This document shows positions 32,276 to 43,921 of a stretch of 64,000 bases of DNA, piece by piece. The stretch is taken from NCBI RefSeq assembly GCF_000835495.1, contig NW_015622542.1, positions 3,060,485-3,124,484 on the forward strand, written 5' to 3'. Both the position numbers and the translations under genes were made by a program. Below the pieces are notes generated by a model, which saw only the letters and a program-made list of their open reading frames with translations, had not been told where the DNA came from and searched no databases. Within the stretch, counting starts at the first letter, position 1; each line of letters starts with the position of its first letter. The stretch comes from Cladophialophora immunda (Eukaryota > Ascomycota > Eurotiomycetes > Chaetothyriales > Herpotrichiellaceae).

Positions 32276-33019
32276 ATGTCCTTGACAGTCCACCACCTGC
32301 ACATCTCGCAATCGGAGCGGATCGTGTGGCTGTGCGAGGAGCTGGGGATCCCGTACACGCTCCAGACGTACACGCGGGACCCGATCCTGGCGCCCGCGGC
32401 GCTGGCGGCGCTGACGCCCCAGAAGTCCGCGCCGGTGATGACGGCGACCAACCGCGTGACGGGCGCCGAGTTCAGCATGTCCGAGTCGGGCGCGATCGCG
32501 GCGTACATCGACGGGGTGTTTGGGGACGGGCGGCTGTCCCTGGGGCCCACGCACGAGAACTACGCCGACTTCCTGTTCTGGTTCCACCACGCGAACGCCA
32601 CGCTGGGCGCCGCCTTCTTCCGCGCCATGACCGCGACGCTGCTCCGGCCCGCGCCCGACAACACCTTCGCGCAGTCGATCCGCCCGGCGCTGCACAAGCA
32701 CCTCGCCGCCGTGGACGCAAGGCTGGCGGCCACGGGCGCCTTCCTCGCCGGCGACCGCCTCACCCTCGCGGACATCATGACCGTCTGGTCCCTCACCACG
32801 GGGCGCCAGTGGAGTCCCACCGACCTCTCCGCGTATCCGGCCATCCTGGCGTATCTGCAGCGTATCGCGGCCAGGGAGGCGTACCAGCGCGCGGTCGAGA
32901 AGGCGGAGCCCGGCTTGGACTGGAGGCGGGGTTTGACGGCGGAGGGCCCGGAGGTTTTCCCGCCTTACGCGCAGATGTTGGGCCAGATGGGGATCGACGT
33001 TGCCCAGTTGAAGAACTGA
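32276..33019 (+). CDS. glutathione S-transferase
   Basis: Single exon, 247 residues. The N-terminal thioredoxin fold contains HHLHISQSERIVWLCEELGIPY, the typical glutathione-site start with Ser as the likely activating residue, then a cis-Pro region (QKSAPVM) and SESGAI, the glutathione gamma-glutamyl contact. The C-terminal helical domain has GDRLTLADIM, the N-capping box motif. It should conjugate glutathione to electrophiles or act as a glutathione-dependent isomerase in the cytosol. Codon use is strongly biased to G or C in third positions, much more than in neighbouring genes; as a result two other frames are also open over most of its length. This may reflect high expression or a different origin. 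Confidence 0.9.
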   Translation: MSLTVHHLHISQSERIVWLCEELGIPYTLQTYTRDPILAPAALAALTPQKSAPVMTATNRVTGAEFSMSESGAIAAYIDGVFGDGRLSLGPTHENYADFLFWFHHANATLGAAFFRAMTATLLRPAPDNTFAQSIRPALHKHLAAVDARLAATGAFLAGDRLTLADIMTVWSLTTGRQWSPTDLSAYPAILAYLQRIAAREAYQRAVEKAEPGLDWRRGLTAEGPEVFPPYAQMLGQMGIDVAQLKN

Positions 33020-33606
33020 GTTTGGAGGGAGGTGAAAACTGGCCAGGCCTGAAAAGGCCAATGGGTTGCAATCGGGTGTCGCCTTGGATCTGAGGTGAGG
33101 GAAAAATGACACGGGGCCCGCGGGTGTGTTGGAAGGACCGCTGTACACTATACCATAGCAACGACAGGAAGACAGAACAAAGGGAAGGAAGTATGGGGAG
33201 GCGGGCGTCGAGTGTACACAGAGCAAAGCACAGGGGGACTGTGGAGGAACTCCCTGCTCAGTAGCATCTCCAGGGGATCATTCTACTCCAAAGCCATTCA
33301 TTCAGATCACATCTATTCCCTTCTAACTAGGTTGGCTGTCCCCATTCGGGTCTCTAACTTGGTCCAGGGCCATTCATTCTATTGTCCCGTAGTCTGGCAT
33401 TCAATCAAGCATCAACAGCCGACCAGATTGTTCTCGCAACTTTCAATGCTCGCTGCAGTCGGGCTCCATCTGCGATTGACGAGAAGCTGACGTCTCCTAC
33501 ACCGTCCTCCTCACTGCCTCTTTCTGTCGCCACCATCGTCACTCATCTCGTGGATCCGAAACTACAGCACGTCTTCGCTTAGCCATGTCTCAAACAGAGA
33601 AATACC
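33020..33606. other. convergent 3' region
   Basis: No gene is seen between the convergent GST and nucleoside hydrolase genes. Confidence 0.6.
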
Positions 33607-34908
33607 CTAAGCCCCAAAAATCGCCTTCATAAGGTATTTGGAGGCTTCCTCCCTCCCAGGACTCTCGAGCATCCTGTACACCCGGTTGCCGCTCCTGTTG
33701 CCCAACCAGTTGCCTCGGTCATGAGGCACCTCACCGTCCGAATTCCTCCTCCGTCGAGCTCGTTTGTCGCCCACTGTCATGCCTCGGGTCCACTGTCCTG
33801 CGGTCTCAATCCGGATATCCTCCGGACTCCGCGCGCTCGCTTTCCAGGATGGGTCATCATGCGTTAGAACGTACCAGATGCACAGGGGATCATGCAGAGC
33901 CAATGCAGCACCTTCACCTTCGTGACCGATGTGCAGCCGTTCCATCTTATCGAGCATGGGCGTCATGAATGCCGTCATCCACGCCGCGAGCGGTGAACCG
34001 ACCTCCAGATGAGGCTTGGCAAAGGTGTTGAACTCGCCACGGCTGAGCATGTGGTATTCCGTAATGTCCAGGCTCATGAGTGTGAGTTTCAGCTGTTTGG
34101 ACAAACGCGCAGGGTATTGCGGCAGGTGGAAGCTGCGCTCCCCTTCGGTGGCGATGGGCATTGTGCTCGCTGGGATGGGTGACGATAGCGCATACACGCG
34201 GGCAGCAGCATAGGGGTCTGCGTAAACGTTGAATTCCGATACAGGCGTGACATTGCCGATCCCGTCGACTGTGCCACCCATGGTGACAACTTCCTTACAC
34301 CTCAAAAAGGTCTCTGGATCTTCGGCTGCGGCGAGGGCAAAGTTGGTGAGCGGACCGATGGCAATCAGAGTGATCGTATCCGGTTCGTTCTCCCGTAGCA
34401 GCCGGAGGATTTCCTTGTGTGCAGGCTCGAGAGAAGGGATGAATGCATTGGTGTCTTCCTCGAGGTCGACTTCAGGCTTGGCCTTCTCGGTGATGAAACT
34501 GTCTGGTGGAGGCTGCTCAAACAGCCTGTTCCAACTCTCCTCGGGTGAGAAATGGGGATGACTTGTGTGCGTCCCAGCCAGTCCATCAGTGCCATGAAAG
34601 TAGTCGGCGCTCTCGATGCGATCTTGCAACGGTTCATCTGCGCCAATGGCGACGATCGGCTTGAATTTGGTGAGGCCCTCGAACCCAACTGGTTTACCCT
34701 TTTGCTCGCGCCATGCAATTTCCTTCTCCAGGATGTGGAAGATAGCCACGACGTTGCGTAAGCAGGAGCGAACATCGACATTGCCAAAGGTAATCGATAT
34801 GAGTAGCACTTCGAGGTCGTCGGCGCTGGCAGCAAGGGCGAGCAAGATGGCCAGGACGTCGTCGACGCCTGGATCGGTGTCAATGATGATGCGATTCTTG
34901 GGCGCCAT
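33607..34908 (-). CDS. inosine-uridine preferring nucleoside hydrolase family protein
   Basis: Single exon, 433 residues from the ATG at 34908. The N-terminal IIIDTDPGVDDVLAILLAL carries the calcium-binding DTDPGVDD signature (residues 10-17), and the substrate and metal site continues with TMGGTV, EFNVYADPYAA and ALHDPLCIW. The family splits ribonucleosides into base and ribose for purine and pyrimidine salvage. The protein is about 100 residues longer than bacterial enzymes. The extra length lies mainly in a loop with EEDTNAF after residue 150 and in a basic segment (DKRARRRRNSD) near the C-terminus. No signal peptide is present, so it is probably cytosolic. Which nucleoside is used cannot be read from sequence. 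Confidence 0.92.
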   Translation of the reverse strand: MAPKNRIIIDTDPGVDDVLAILLALAASADDLEVLLISITFGNVDVRSCLRNVVAIFHILEKEIAWREQKGKPVGFEGLTKFKPIVAIGADEPLQDRIESADYFHGTDGLAGTHTSHPHFSPEESWNRLFEQPPPDSFITEKAKPEVDLEEDTNAFIPSLEPAHKEILRLLRENEPDTITLIAIGPLTNFALAAAEDPETFLRCKEVVTMGGTVDGIGNVTPVSEFNVYADPYAAARVYALSSPIPASTMPIATEGERSFHLPQYPARLSKQLKLTLMSLDITEYHMLSRGEFNTFAKPHLEVGSPLAAWMTAFMTPMLDKMERLHIGHEGEGAALALHDPLCIWYVLTHDDPSWKASARSPEDIRIETAGQWTRGMTVGDKRARRRRNSDGEVPHDRGNWLGNRSGNRVYRMLESPGREEASKYLMKAIFGA

Positions 34909-35758
34909 GATGTTCTTGAAAGCCTCACGTTGGACGTAATCCCCTTAGTAGGATCTGCGGTTGCTGAAGCACTGATATTGATTGTCGAGGCTTGTCCGAC
35001 GAGAGAGGACAGTGAGGAGATGGACAGGCCAAGTTGTGGTTCAGAGAGAGGTAATTGGAGTCGAAGGAGCGTGTGGCCTAATGGCTCGCCGTGGGTATTA
35101 GCAAATGATTTCGTCTGAGCCCGTGATATGTTTTGTGGATCGTGGTGTCTTCTCACTCGCGGGGCATGAAATGAGAGAGGAGGATGCAACCCTTTCGGGG
35201 ATGTCCGGTTAGCGCCGCTTCGGCGAGGACGCAGATTGAAGAGCTTGGCATTCACATATCAGACTCCAACTCATGTCTATCGCCGCGAGGACTGTACGAA
35301 GTATATTATCTCTAGCTAAATCCCAACGGCAATGCATCAAAGGGGAATGTGCTTGCTTGTCTTGGAGGTAATTGCTTTTCGAAATCTGTCCAGTCTGGAT
35401 CTTTACTCCAGAATGCAGAAACATGCTGAGTCCTTGTCCCAACCTACGTTCTATCCCTGAGAACGCAACCGCTTATGCAAGTTAGATATCACACGTATTT
35501 TCGTCATCACGGCCCTGGGCCCCTGAGGATGCGCGCTGAATTGCTCTCTGCGCGGTAAAGACCACGACAGCCGACTAGTGAGACAAGTTGTCTCCGAAAC
35601 ACCCTGTAGTGGATCGTAGCTGTCTTCTTTCCTCTGAGCGACCCTCGGTGTGGTCCTGCATGGTCTCGTTCCACATTCTTATACCATCGACGCGTGCCTC
35701 GAGCATAGTGTGCTCTCTCTTGCTCGAAGAAGACCCTTGCGTCGAGTTCTCGACGCGC
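34909..35758. other. intergenic, no gene supported
   Basis: Promoter region of the nucleoside hydrolase gene and the 3' side of the Surf4 gene. Nothing else is recognised. Confidence 0.6.
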
Positions 35759-36881
<1,123 letters not shown>

Positions 36882-37916
36882 GGTGACGCTGGGGAGGAAG
36901 TAAATGGTGGCAGTTGCTTGCTTCGTGGGCTCAGGTGAGGGAGGTTTCGATCGCAGTCAGAAATTGGTCCGGTCGACGAGCAGGAAAGCGGCAGCAGCCG
37001 ATAAGTGCGAGGACGGGTGTGATAGCAAGAAAAGGGTGCGTGTGTCTTTTTCAGTACAGTGACGGCTCCAAATTTCCCATACAGGGGAGTGAGATTATAT
37101 TGACCCGTGGCAAGTGAAAGACTGTGTGTCAATCTGCAACCCGGTTTGGGTTTCGGTGGAGGCACAGCAGAGGCACAAAATACTGCGTCTGGTATTCTTA
37201 ACACGCTGTCTACTAGCCGTGGTGGGAGGTGGTGCTATTCTCGACCCCAGCCAATCACATGGTCGGCAACCCCTGGATTTTGGTTCTGACTAAGTCCACA
37301 ATCCCCTTCACAATCCCCTCCCCTTTACTGCCTCTGCGACGTAGAGGAACTGCCCCTTTCGCGTTCTTCCCACAGCGTCTTTTCTCACATGCCGGATATG
37401 GCTGGTCGCGCTGAGCTCTCGCCATCGTCCAGTTCGAGTCATCCGCGGATTGTGTCTTCTAGAACAAGGGCCACTGCTCGGTCACAATCGCGTCAAGATG
37501 ACTTGCATATCGTATACAAGTCCCCAAGGGTTCTTCTATCTTAGGGATCGTCCCGGTGGCGCAATAGCTTTCTCTCCATTATTTTTCTTGGTACACTCTT
37601 TCTCCCTTTTTCCGTATGGAGAAATTTGGACCTCGTGGGATCCCATTCGGAGTTCGATCACTTGATCTCCGCATTTGCCTTCGGCTTTGGGGCCTTGATG
37701 AATATCCGTGCCCATGCTAATGCTCCGTAAATGATGCTCCACGCGGGTAAGTCTTGAATTCAAAAAAGAAACGAAGGTAGAAGAAAAGAAATTCCCACAC
37801 AAACAAACAACGCGCCTTTCCTCTCAAATGACCATGCACTATTGGCAACAAAGTGCGCCACATCCGCCCCGGAACGCTTCGGAGCGAATGCCTTCTCTCA
37901 CATTTGTTTGACAAGG
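36882..37916. other. promoter region of the Surf4 gene, no gene seen
   Basis: About 1 kb between two minus-strand genes. There are pyrimidine-rich tracts around 37290-37380, common in fungal promoters of core genes. No ORF is supported. Confidence 0.6.
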
Positions 37917-39377
37917 TCAAGCCTCCCATTCGGCATCCTTGAACGTCGGGTCTGTCACCGGCTCGATGGACTGGAATCGATTCAGGTTCTCCACGCGTGG
38001 TTTGATCCCATTCGTTTGACTGCCGTTGACGACGGGGTGGTTGTTTGCCCCCGGTCTGGCAACCGAAGAACTGGCTTCACTGCTGGTATCATTTATATCC
38101 TTCTTGGCCTTCTTCTTCCCCTTCTTGTTGGTCACCGATTCCCATTTCTCTTCTTGTGCAAGCTCATTTGCCCACTTGTCTTGCTCCTCCTCGTTGACCT
38201 CGTCAGCCCAGCTTGGCTGGCTCCCTAGCACGGGTCTGACGAGTTTCTCTCGGTCTGATGCTCCCAGCGCCTGAGTTTTGCCTTTGCCAACATCTTGTTT
38301 GACTTCGGTGACGTTTGCTGTCTCCGGCACGGTGTTGGTGACATGGGACAGCGGTTCGGCAGTGACAGACTCGTTCACAGTGACAGTGGGTAGCTGTGGC
38401 TGTTCAAAGGTGTCGAGGAGAGGCGCAACTTCTGTGGTCTGGGCTAACTTCTCTGAGGCTGGCTTCCCAGTCTGCCAGGCATTCTGCTTCGCCGTGAACG
38501 AATTTGCTTTGGTCTGATTCGAGCTGCCTTCAGCCATTCTGGCAGTCCGCAATTGGGCTTGTTTCTTTTGCTCGTGGATGCGGTCCGACGCCTCTCTTAA
38601 GGTCTTCTGCTCGGCTGCTTTGGCCTGTCTCTGTCTCTGTTTCTTGGTCAAGGCAGGTTGGAAAGCAGCTTTCGAGGAGCCCGCTGCTGCCCTTGGGCTC
38701 TCACTCTTGACATCTGTCAATCTCAGAACTCCAGGTTTGGCTGCAGGGGCCTCCAGCATGTCCGACACGTCACCAGCCCGGGAGGTGGGCGCAGTCGACA
38801 CAGGACCGGTAGAGGGAGATCCAATCGGAGAGAGATCGTCGTCTGCGTCGCGGCCGGTCGTGGACGAGGTCTCGGTGGAAAGTCCTGAAGCTTCCAGGCC
38901 ATTCTGCTTCCCGTGCGAGGACTTGGCGGCGGCGCGTCGCTCTTTCTTGGTTGCTCCCTGCGACTTGGCAGGCTCCAGAGTAGTCCCAGCCTGCGCTTTG
39001 GCGAGCTGCTGAGCGAATTCTTTGTTGCTCAATTCGTCCTCCTCGTCTCGGGGCAGAGTTACTCGTTGACCCCCGGCAGTCTGAGCAACCACCTTGTCCT
39101 CAATGGGCGCAGATACGAGCTTCCTTCTCTTGTTGGACTTTCCTTCAGTAGCACTGGTTGGGGTAGACGTGCCGCTGTTGCTAGTCTCTAGTCGACTGGC
39201 ATGTGTCCGCTTCGCCTTCTGTCGTTTGGCAGTGTGTCTCTCCAACTCTTGTGGTGGCTGTGGTGCTCGCGTGAACGCCTGACCAGTGAGTTTATTGAAC
39301 AAATCCGGATTGTAATATCGGGTAAGGGCCGCGGTCAACGCAAGTAGGGCGGCCCAAGAAGCGGCAGTAGACCACAT
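37917..39377 (-). CDS. Lys-rich, ER-type single-pass membrane protein, conserved fungal hypothetical
   Basis: Single exon, 486 residues from the ATG at 39377 (MWSTAASW), chosen because it begins one hydrophobic helix (about residues 4-22, STAASWAALLALTAALTRYY) near the N-terminus. The rest is hydrophilic and largely disordered: basic blocks (KRQKAKRTHAS, KSNKRRKL), a predicted coiled region with KKQRQRQAKAAEQ, acidic stretches, and a C-terminal part with GSQPSWADEVNEEEQDKW and KKGKKKAKKD. The layout, an N-terminal anchor with a long charged cytosolic tail and a Trp-containing motif near the end, resembles LYRIC/metadherin-type ER proteins, but homology is not claimed. No enzyme motif is seen. 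It is probably a conserved ascomycete protein of unknown role. Confidence 0.8.
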   Translation of the reverse strand: MWSTAASWAALLALTAALTRYYNPDLFNKLTGQAFTRAPQPPQELERHTAKRQKAKRTHASRLETSNSGTSTPTSATEGKSNKRRKLVSAPIEDKVVAQTAGGQRVTLPRDEEDELSNKEFAQQLAKAQAGTTLEPAKSQGATKKERRAAAKSSHGKQNGLEASGLSTETSSTTGRDADDDLSPIGSPSTGPVSTAPTSRAGDVSDMLEAPAAKPGVLRLTDVKSESPRAAAGSSKAAFQPALTKKQRQRQAKAAEQKTLREASDRIHEQKKQAQLRTARMAEGSSNQTKANSFTAKQNAWQTGKPASEKLAQTTEVAPLLDTFEQPQLPTVTVNESVTAEPLSHVTNTVPETANVTEVKQDVGKGKTQALGASDREKLVRPVLGSQPSWADEVNEEEQDKWANELAQEEKWESVTNKKGKKKAKKDINDTSSEASSSVARPGANNHPVVNGSQTNGIKPRVENLNRFQSIEPVTDPTFKDAEWEA

Positions 39378-40074
39378 CCTGGGAGGTGCCAGAGTGATGG
39401 AAGCAATCGTTACGTGTCTGGATGCCGGGTGGCGGACTACCAGATGATATCTTTCTGTTCGACAATATCCGTATCCTTCTCTCGTCAAGTTCAGATAGAA
39501 GGGTTGAAAGGCTCAGAGACAAAGAAGAGGTGTTACTCGTAGGAGGCGTGGCGAAGCAAGGGATGAGGGAGTGGGTGATTGCGCGCCGGAAGCCAAGCGG
39601 TTTGTCGCCAAACTCACCAGACTTAGACCAAAAGTGGGGAGGAAAGAAGAGTGGTATGAGGTGCGAAGGGAACGGGTGCTAGAGACAGCTCGAAAGTAGT
39701 TGTAGTTGCTGTGGACGGGAGCAGATGACTGGAAGATGGTGTCGAGATGTCTCAGGAGAGTGGATGGGGTCACAATCGAAATGCAGCGAAATTTAGAACA
39801 CGACCTAGAGATCCGGGGTCAAGCCGGCTCTCTCCCCCAGTGGCCCGGCGCAGATTGAACCACGCCCACCTGCGCCAGCCATGCGACAACTGGGCCAGGC
39901 TTTGAGGAACCCCAGATACCTGGCGACTAGGTTTCTGAGACCCCATGAGAGGCGCCTCGGTGTACGAGTAATCTTCCACTACAGGCCTCGCGCCTCCACC
40001 TCGTTTTCCTTGTCAATATGCAGACACCGTCAATGAGGCAGACCCTCCCCCCGTTTCATAACTGAACGCCCAAC
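39378..40074. other. divergent promoter region
   Basis: Lies between the divergent Lys-rich membrane protein gene and the Zn2Cys6 gene. No supported ORF or known motif. Confidence 0.55.
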
Positions 40075-41484
40075 ATGGTCCATGCCGGTCAAGGACGATT
40101 TCAAATCCTCTCATTTCGCGAAGGTCAGACTTCCGACAGTCGGCTTCAGAATTACAAGTCTCGAAGACCACATCGCAAATCGCAGAAGGGATGCCTGATA
40201 TGTAAGAGGCGCCGGATCAAGGTAGGTGATAACTTCACAAAGTTGCAACTCATGGTTGCTGATTCTACAAGTGCGACGAACAGTCGCCAACATGCCAGAA
40301 CTGTATCAAGCATGGCGCACGCTGCTCCTACACTGTGGCGCTATCGCCTCGAGTCGACCGGGATATTCGGACGACAGTTCAAACAGATTGGTTCCCCCAC
40401 ACCGATTCAACATTATTCAGCTATTTTATCACTGTGGTCATGGAAACCATGGTGCCACTATCTAGCTGGACGACGGCTGCCCAGAAAGTTGTTTCCATTG
40501 CCCTAGACGTAAGTTCATCAGACGACATCACGATCTTCGAAGACACTTATCATGCGCCAGGAGCCCCTTGCTATGCATTCTGTCCTTGCTGCCGCGGGTT
40601 GCCATTTCCGATATCACGTCAAATCACCGCGAGGACGGTGTTTAAGTGAGACCTACCATACAATGCGGGCCTGCTCGGGACTAAGGCTATATCTCGAAAT
40701 GCAACAGGTAGACAAGATTGATGCTGCTATCACAACTTCAATGTTCCTGGGATCCATCTCCTTTGCTGACATGGTCGAGGATTTTCAAGTGCCTTTGAAG
40801 AATCGTCAAGTGCCTTTCTTCTGGGTCGGCAGTCAACGTGGGCTAGGATCTCTCCTAACTCTATTTCGATTCAAACCTAGCTTACAGAGTATGTGGCTCG
40901 ACGTGTTTGAACCAGTAGCCGAAGCTCTTCTGGGCCTCTATGATGATAGACCAGGCGTGAGCGGCATTCCAGCAGAATTCGCCACCGTCTTCGATCTCAG
41001 CGAGACTTCCAACTGCGACGATCACCCTTATTTGAAACTACTTCGCAGACTGTGGCGTCTTCTGCCTGTGGATCCTGGAAATGAACTGGCTCTTCTACTG
41101 TACATGCAGTTCGTGGAAGGAATGTCGTCGCAATTCGTCGTCCTTCTCAACTCTCTTGACACGAGAGCCCTCATGCTTGTGTCGTACTGGCTTGCTCTTA
41201 TCTGCGCCAAAGATTGCTGGTGGACACGCCTGCGAGCCAAGAATGACTGCTGGGCAATTTATGAACACCTTGAGCAGGTTGGGGATAAGTCGTTGTGGAA
41301 ATACATGGATTTCCCGGCTGCTGCTTGTGGCTACCCGTACACTGATGTCGCTCCAGCAGGGCAGCGCATGGTTGATTGGCTCAGACTCGATAGTATCCAG
41401 CGGCCGACTTTACACCCTGCCAGTAATGCTTGTGAATCAGGCATGAATGCGACTCTAGCGAGCAATGTTCTCGAAGTGGATTAG
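40075..41484 (+). CDS. Zn2Cys6 transcription factor
   Basis: Three exons: 40075-40221, 40272-40508, 40561-41484; 435 residues. The zinc cluster is built across intron 1: KGCLICKRRRIK in exon 1 and CDEQSPTCQNCIKHGARCSY in exon 2, giving C-x2-C-x6-C-x6-C-x2-C-x6-C. An intron directly after the third basic block is common in this family. For intron 2 the donor GTAAGT at 40509 could also join to an acceptor at 40542, but that intron would be only 34 bases; the acceptor at 40560 gives 52 bases and SIALD-EPLAMHSVLAAAGCH, the expected helix of the Fungal_trans_2 type. The C-terminal region is helical without further motifs. It lies immediately upstream of the NmrA-like gene and may control it (inference). 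Confidence 0.88.
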
Positions 41485-42029
41485 AATTAGAAGGGTCAGG
41501 CCAATGCGAATGATATGTCCACCGGAAACGTCTGGCGAGTGCCAACATGTCAATTGTCTCTATACGATGTGCGCAGCATGGCAGGGGCGGCACCGGCATT
41601 TCAATTGAGCCGTGCACCGCCCCATACCGTGGCAAGCTACAAGTCGTATCAGGCCGCCGATTTACGTTTTCACACTCTTCTCAAAAGGGTAAACGAGGAT
41701 TTGTGGGACTAAGGCCGTGTTTTGACGTTTCATTCGCCAGACCTGTGCGCTACTAAGCCAATTTGGATCGAGGTCATCGAAATGCATTTGTATTTCGACT
41801 GGAAACACCACTGCTCTGATCAGCAAAGGAACAGATTGGTCCATTACCCCCGGACATAACGCATTTAATGCTCGTCAACCGGACACTGCAATTAGTAATG
41901 GCCTTTGTGCGTGGGTCATGCGAAATATCCGGATGCAACGACGCAGGATATAAAAGGGCGACTTGGGTTGGATGAAGCTCCCAGATCACTTCACAGAACA
42001 CATCACTCACTCTATCAGGCAAACACATA
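41485..42029. promoter_or_regulatory. promoter region of the NmrA-like gene with CCGGA elements and TATA box
   Basis: CCGGACA at 41850-41856 and at 41879-41885, and CCGGAT at 41929-41934, all on the plus strand within 85 bases; then TATAAAA at 41949-41955, 75-81 bases before the ATG at 42030. CGG triplets are the half-sites of Zn2Cys6 factors, and such a factor is encoded just upstream. Confidence 0.45.
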
Positions 42030-42998
42030 ATGCCTAAGTATCTTGTCACTGGAGCAACAGGCTTCCAAGGTGGTGCGGTGGTCACCTCTTTGCTGGCTGC
42101 TGGAGCCGAAGTCCACGCAGTGGTTCGAGATCAGTCCTCGCCGAAAGCGATTGCTCTTCGAGAAAGGGGGGTTGTCCTCTTTCAAGGCACCCATGAAGAG
42201 CCAGATACCGTGTTCCGCACCGCAGCGGCAGGCTGCACTGGAGTATTCCTCAACCTCACCATCTTTGAACCTGGAGCAGCCAAGGCTCAGGCCGATGCCA
42301 TCATTCGAGCGTGTGTGGCCGGTGCGGGGGAGACTCTCACCAGCATCGTCTTGTCCTCCACTTCCAGAACTATGGAAATGAGTACGCAACCTGCTTTGGC
42401 GGCAGCAGTGCACCCCTGGTTGGGCAACTATTATACGTCAAAGGCCGAGGTGGAAGCTGCGGTCCGTGAGAGTGGAATCCGGGATTACACCATCCTTCGC
42501 CCACCTGTCCTGGATTATGACTATTTGCTCCCGCATTCGGCTAGTAGTCACGCATTTCCCGAGCTTCCACGATCAGCTACACTGGTGACCTCGTTGAACG
42601 ACGATCGGACCATGCCGTACTTGGATGAGAACGACATCGGCAAGTTTGCGACCACGGCGCTCCTCGACCCGGCGAAATTCAGCGGCCATGAAATCGAGAT
42701 GGCAAGCGATAACCTCTCTGCGAGGGATGCCCGTGATATCCTGGCTCGAGTGAGCGGGATTGACATCAAACTACACAAGCGCACACCGGCGGAGGTGGAA
42801 GAGACAAAGAACACCGCGTTCTTTCAAATATTTGAAGAACTGGCAAATCGTGTTGCGCGACGTGTCGATGTCGAGGCGCTGGAGCAGAAATATGGGATCA
42901 AGACCACGACATTTGAGGAATACATGAAAAAGAACAAGGAAAAGTTGCTGGACTCGCTCCCCCCTCGGTCAGCCGCTATCCTCCAGCCGCTATCCTGA
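42030..42998 (+). CDS. NmrA-like family NAD(P)-binding protein
   Basis: Single exon, 322 residues. The N-terminus MPKYLVTGATGFQGGAVV is the glycine-rich dinucleotide-binding loop of NmrA/HSCARG and isoflavone-reductase-like proteins (G8-x2-G11-x2-G14). The atypical SDR fold continues with HAVVRD, a segment LSSTSR in the place of the usual catalytic strand, and YTSKAEVE, which supplies a Tyr/Lys pair for a possible reductase. DYTILRPPVLDYDY follows, as in relatives. Members are either redox-sensing regulators or reductases of aromatic and quinone compounds. With an SDR, a GST, EthD and SnoaL proteins nearby, an enzymatic role is the more attractive reading (inference). A strong TATA box precedes it. 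Confidence 0.88.
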   Translation: MPKYLVTGATGFQGGAVVTSLLAAGAEVHAVVRDQSSPKAIALRERGVVLFQGTHEEPDTVFRTAAAGCTGVFLNLTIFEPGAAKAQADAIIRACVAGAGETLTSIVLSSTSRTMEMSTQPALAAAVHPWLGNYYTSKAEVEAAVRESGIRDYTILRPPVLDYDYLLPHSASSHAFPELPRSATLVTSLNDDRTMPYLDENDIGKFATTALLDPAKFSGHEIEMASDNLSARDARDILARVSGIDIKLHKRTPAEVEETKNTAFFQIFEELANRVARRVDVEALEQKYGIKTTTFEEYMKKNKEKLLDSLPPRSAAILQPLS

Positions 42999-43165
42999 TG
43001 TGAATGGTCACGGACTGTCATAGGAGGGTTGATGCGATGTTGTGAAACAGGAGTCGCTATTATCTATCATAGGAAATATATGCGAATCGCTCTGGAGAAG
43101 AGAAGTGGCTCATCGTCCTGCTGAATCCTATCTTGGGCGAGATCTCAATATGTAACTGAGGTCTC

Positions 43166-43921
43166 TCAACAATTCCAACCCCCGTCAGCACTCCAGATTG
43201 CTCCTGTAACGAAAGTGCTCTCGTCGCTCAAGAGAAACGCGATGATGCCGGCGATCTCTTGCGGTTTGCCTTTCCTTTGAAAGGCCTGCGCGCTCATGTC
43301 TGCCTTTTGCACCTTTTGTGCTTCTTCGACGGCTGTCACCATGGGCGTGTCGATGAAGCCAGGGGCCACTCCGTTGATTCGGATGTTGTTCTTGCCTTCC
43401 TCCTTGGCGGCAGCTCGCGTCAGGCCGGCCACGGCGTGCTTGCTCGCGGTGTAGATGCTGTTCTTTACTTGGCCGAGCACGGCGAGCACGCTGGCCGCGT
43501 TGACGATGGACGCGCCCGACTTCATGACCCGGAGCTCCTCGCGCAAGCAGTTGAAGACGCCTTTGGCGTTGATGTTCATGATGAAGTCCCACTCGTCGTC
43601 GGTCTCGTCTCGGAGCTCCAGGGTCACCGCGTGACGGCCAATGACCCCGGCCAGATTGGCGGCGCCATCGAGCTTGCCGAACTCCTGCACCGTCCTCTCC
43701 ACGAAGGCCCGCACCTGCGACCGGTCCGTGACGTCCACCACAGTGTAGATGACCTTGGTTCCGTCCGCCTCGAGGGATTTGGCGGCCGCTTCTAGTTGTT
43801 TCGCATTGATGTCCGCCAGTGACAGGCTCGCGCCCCTGCTGGCCAGCAACTTGGCTGTGGCGAGGGCGATCCCAGAGGCGGCACCGGTGAGTGCAATGAC
43901 TTTTCCTTCCATGGAGCCCAT
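43166..43921 (-). CDS. short-chain dehydrogenase/reductase (classical SDR)
   Basis: Single exon, 251 residues. The cofactor loop is TGAASGIA (residues 12-19), with Ala where most classical SDRs have the last Gly of TGxxxGIG. An Asp in LADINA suggests a preference for NAD. The catalytic set is complete: Asn118 (N-I-N-A-K), Ser144 (VNAASVLA), Tyr157 and Lys161 (YTASK). NGVAPGFIDTPM and the closing FVTGAIWSADGGWN match the family. It should oxidise an alcohol or reduce a ketone in the cytosol; ketoreductases of aromatic polyketide pathways belong here. It is divergent from the Zn2Cys6 gene at 44928, with about 1 kb between them. The ATG at 43921 is followed four codons on by a second Met, which could also serve as start. 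Confidence 0.93.
   Translation of the reverse strand: MGSMEGKVIALTGAASGIALATAKLLASRGASLSLADINAKQLEAAAKSLEADGTKVIYTVVDVTDRSQVRAFVERTVQEFGKLDGAANLAGVIGRHAVTLELRDETDDEWDFIMNINAKGVFNCLREELRVMKSGASIVNAASVLAVLGQVKNSIYTASKHAVAGLTRAAAKEEGKNNIRINGVAPGFIDTPMVTAVEEAQKVQKADMSAQAFQRKGKPQEIAGIIAFLLSDESTFVTGAIWSADGGWNC

Noticed and set aside
32264..33226. 320-codon minus-strand ORF over the GST gene
   Set aside because: Gly/Arg/Val-rich composition without a domain; explained by the high GC wobble bias of the GST frame on the other strand.
34365..35255. 296-codon minus-strand ORF across the nucleoside hydrolase start
   Set aside because: Frame-shifted shadow of the nucleoside hydrolase, Ser/Arg/Pro-rich.
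40509..40542. 34-base intron in the Zn2Cys6 gene
   Set aside because: Shorter than the usual fungal minimum; the acceptor at 40560 gives a 52-base intron and a better helix.
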